From DASPSR01 sp035498715 (GTDB taxonomy: Bacteria > Nitrospirota > UBA9217), in assembly GCA_035498715.1 (NCBI GenBank), contig DATJZV010000140.1:1-14324 (forward strand): a stretch of 14,324 nucleotides of DNA, written 5' to 3'. Shown piece by piece: positions 12,567-14,324 of the stretch. The notes beneath the pieces were generated by a model. That model worked only from the letters and a program-made list of their open reading frames with translations. It was not told where the DNA came from and searched no databases. Numbering within the stretch: the stretch's first letter is position 1; each line of letters begins with the position of its first letter. The position numbers were made by a program, and so were the translations under genes.

Positions 12567-14324
12567 ATGAACTTATATTTTAAAGGAAGCTTTAGGTGGC
12601 AGGGATTCCACCTCTCTGACCTGATGAGGAATATATTACGACTTCAGTCCTCATCGACGCTTGCCCGTATTTCTAAGGTTCTCAGTCTTGTCGGATTAAC
12701 CTGTCTGATCACTTTCGCAGGTATGCGCTCAGCGCATGCAACCTTATCTGGTGTGACAGCTATATCCTCAGGATACCATTTTACATTAGCAGTGAAGAGT
12801 GACGGAACGGTTGTTGGTTGGGGCGATGACTCTAGTGGAACGACGAATGTTGCAGGCTTATCCGGGGTGAAGGCCGTAGCTGCCGGATATGAACATGCCC
12901 TCGCGCTGATGACCAACGGAACTGTGGTGGCTTGGGGTTGGAATTCTTACGGCCAGACCACGGTGCCTTCAGGCCTTACCGGTGTCACCGCGATAGGAGC
13001 AGGATATGGCCATAGTGTAGCCCTGAAGAACGATGGAACGGTGGTTGCCTGGGGATATAACGGTAACGGCCAAACGAATGTGCCTGCGGGTTTAACCGGG
13101 GTAACTGCCATATCCGTAGGATACAATCATACTTTAGCTCTCAAGAGTGACGGCACGGTGGTTGCCTGGGGTGCCGGACAACTTGGAGGGACGGGCGCGG
13201 ATGATTTTGGACAATCGGTCGTGCCTTCGGGTTTATCCGGTGTGACAGCCATAGCCGCGGGATACAGATTTTCGGCAGCTGTCCAGAGTGACGGAACGGT
13301 GGTGGTTTGGGGAGATGACACTGATGGCCAGATATCGAATATACCTGCGGGATTATCCGGGGTAAAAGCCATAGCTGCCGGATATCATCATATAGTAGCG
13401 ATCAAGACCGACACGACCGTGGTGGCTTGGGGTGCCGGAGGCACCGGACAAACATCACGCCAGTTTGATTATCAGCAGTCAATGGTACCGGCACTAGATG
13501 CATCCGGGGTGACCGCCGTAACCGCAGGGCAGGTCAATACCGTAGTTCTTAAGAGCGGCGGGACCGTGGCAGGCTTTGGTGGAAACTCAGATGGACAGGT
13601 GTCGCCCGATCTGCCCGTTTTGACAAAGGACAGTATTGCCTCGAACAATACCAACACAACCGTTGCGGTACCTGGTAATACGGTCACCTTGAACATCACT
13701 GCATCAGGTATTATCAGCGCTCCGACCGTAACTATAGGCGGGGATGGTTTTAATATCCCCGGACATGCGGCAACCGTAAGCGGCAGCGGCACAAACTGGA
13801 CGGCATCATATATAATGACGTCTGGTGAAATTGAAGGGCCCGTATACTTCATTATCAGTTACAGTGATTCGAACGGCAATAAGGGAGTACTAGAAAATCC
13901 TACGTTGGATGGAAGCACCGTTACCTTTTCTCTGGCCTCGCCTACAACCACAACTTTAGCATCATCGTCATTTACACCGACATACGGCGCTTCTGTGACC
14001 CTCACGGCTGTGGTCAGCAGCGCGACCGGTACGCCTACCGGTTCAGTGACGTTTATCGATGGCACTACGACCCTTGGCACGGGACCGCTTAACGGAAGCG
14101 GAACCGCCACCTATGCCACGAATACCCTTGGGACTGGACCGCACTCGGTCAAGGCGACCTACACCGGAGACGCTAGCCACGCGACATCGACATCGAGCAC
14201 CGTCGCGTTGACCGTAGGTCAGGCTGGGACATCAACGACTCTCGCAGCCAACCCCAATCCGTCAACCTACGGGAATTCGGTCACCTTCACGGCCAATGTC
14301 ATAAGCAGCACGACCGGCACGCCG
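12567..14324 (+). CDS. Secreted RCC1-repeat (beta-propeller) protein with Ig-like domains (3' end outside window)
   Basis: This is an open frame of 586 codons to the window edge. ATG at 12567 follows GGAGG by 4 nt. A hydrophobic segment (about 36-53) ending in AHA near residue 58 is a signal peptide with an unusually long N-region; Met20 is an alternative start but has no ribosome site. Residues 62-350 are seven RCC1-like units of 37-49 residues (GVTAI.AGY.H..ALK.DGTVVAWG....GQ..VP.GL.), the number needed for a seven-bladed propeller. Residues 351-455 form a less clear Ig-like region. From 455 an Ig-like domain of the Big_3_5 type (TYGASVTLTAVV...GTPTGSVTF, HSVKATYTGD) is followed by the start of a second. 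Probably an extracellular surface or matrix protein. It is divergent from the EPS genes; any role with the polymer is inference. The C-terminus, and so any anchor or PEP-CTERM signal, is not visible. Confidence 0.88.
   Translation, partial: MNLYFKGSFRWQGFHLSDLMRNILRLQSSSTLARISKVLSLVGLTCLITFAGMRSAHATLSGVTAISSGYHFTLAVKSDGTVVGWGDDSSGTTNVAGLSGVKAVAAGYEHALALMTNGTVVAWGWNSYGQTTVPSGLTGVTAIGAGYGHSVALKNDGTVVAWGYNGNGQTNVPAGLTGVTAISVGYNHTLALKSDGTVVAWGAGQLGGTGADDFGQSVVPSGLSGVTAIAAGYRFSAAVQSDGTVVVWGDDTDGQISNIPAGLSGVKAIAAGYHHIVAIKTDTTVVAWGAGGTGQTSRQFDYQQSMVPALDASGVTAVTAGQVNTVVLKSGGTVAGFGGNSDGQVSPDLPVLTKDSIASNNTNTTVAVPGNTVTLNITASGIISAPTVTIGGDGFNIPGHAATVSGSGTNWTASYIMTSGEIEGPVYFIISYSDSNGNKGVLENPTLDGSTVTFSLASPTTTTLASSSFTPTYGASVTLTAVVSSATGTPTGSVTFIDGTTTLGTGPLNGSGTATYATNTLGTGPHSVKATYTGDASHATSTSSTVALTVGQAGTSTTLAANPNPSTYGNSVTFTANVISSTTGTP
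12750..13616 (+). repeat. Seven tandem RCC1-like repeats (coding)
   Basis: Units start at about residues 62, 100, 139, 178, 225, 265 and 314, mostly 38-40 residues (114-120 bp). Units 4 and 6 carry insertions of about 8-10 residues in the loop after VVAWGAG, and unit 7 is eroded (AGFGGNSDGQ for VAWG...GQ). DNA conservation is highest around the codons for DGTVVAWG. These are protein-coding repeats, not a CRISPR array. Confidence 0.85.
13929..14324 (+). repeat. Ig-like (Big_3_5 type) domain repeats, second copy truncated by window
   Basis: Residues 455-550 form the first unit and residues from about 553 begin the next. TTTLASSSFTPTYGASVTLT is matched by STTLAANPNPSTYGNSVTFT, and ATGTPTGSV begins to recur at the window end (STTGTP). 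The domain type is common in tandem arrays of bacterial surface proteins, so more copies are likely beyond the edge. Confidence 0.75.

Noticed and set aside
12750..13616. Regular repeats resembling a CRISPR array
   Set aside because: The repeats are in frame, diverged at synonymous sites, without unique spacers of constant size, and encode RCC1-like propeller units.
1..14324. Exosortase gene or PEP-CTERM cargo signal
   Set aside because: The EPS genes are of the XrtA-linked type, but no exosortase-like protein and no VPEP-helix-Arg tail is visible. Both surface proteins are cut before their C-termini, so this is undecided, not supported.

Overview
The window carries most of an exopolysaccharide assembly locus of the kind associated with the exosortase A (XrtA)/PEP-CTERM system. 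All of these genes lie on the minus strand, and a very large repetitive surface-protein gene sits at each end. The set (separate Wzz-type chain-length protein and BY-type tyrosine autokinase, EpsB-like sugar transferase, SLBB export protein, outer-membrane beta-barrel protein, ExeA-like ATPase) together with an UpxY/RfaH-type NusG paralogue points to a Gram-negative bacterium. Desulfobacterota/Deltaproteobacteria or Nitrospirota seem most likely, but this is inference from gene content. No rRNA, tRNA, CRISPR array, IS element or integrase was seen.

Layout, read in the direction of transcription on the minus strand from 11672 down. First comes a small degenerate response-regulator receiver (11672-11298), then an AAA ATPase (11174-10260), then a NusG-like antiterminator (10240-9617). 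A 314-nt non-coding leader follows (9616-9303). It contains a candidate promoter, an intrinsic terminator and an element whose core is identical to the first eight bases of the RfaH-recruiting ops site. Downstream is a tight run: sugar transferase (9302-7947), polysaccharide export protein (7938-7087), chain-length/co-polymerase protein (7077-5503), tyrosine autokinase (5490-4483) and an outer-membrane barrel protein (4520-3201, overlapping the kinase gene). After 77 nt a large lipoprotein-like gene (3123 to beyond base 1) follows in the same direction. It has four SbsA-type Ig-like domains and then a run of InlB-B-type repeats, and it is cut by the window edge.

From 11673 to 12566 there is an 894-nt AT-rich intergenic region with a cluster of TGTTTCC/GGAAACA sites. 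On the plus strand, from 12567 to the right edge, is a secreted RCC1-repeat protein with Ig-like domains, also cut by the window.

Proposed working model: the sugar transferase loads the first sugar phosphate on the lipid carrier, the chain-length protein and kinase control polymer length, and the export protein and barrel form the outer-membrane exit. The NusG paralogue, encoded just before the leader, would allow full transcription of the long operon. The flanking repeat proteins may be matrix or adhesion proteins working with the polymer. No exosortase, Wzx/Wzy or further glycosyltransferase is in the window, so the locus is incomplete here.

The observations most worth following up are the antiterminator plus ops-like leader, the 12-residue tandem-repeat tail of the kinase that contains the start of the next gene, and the receiver domain without its phosphorylation site.
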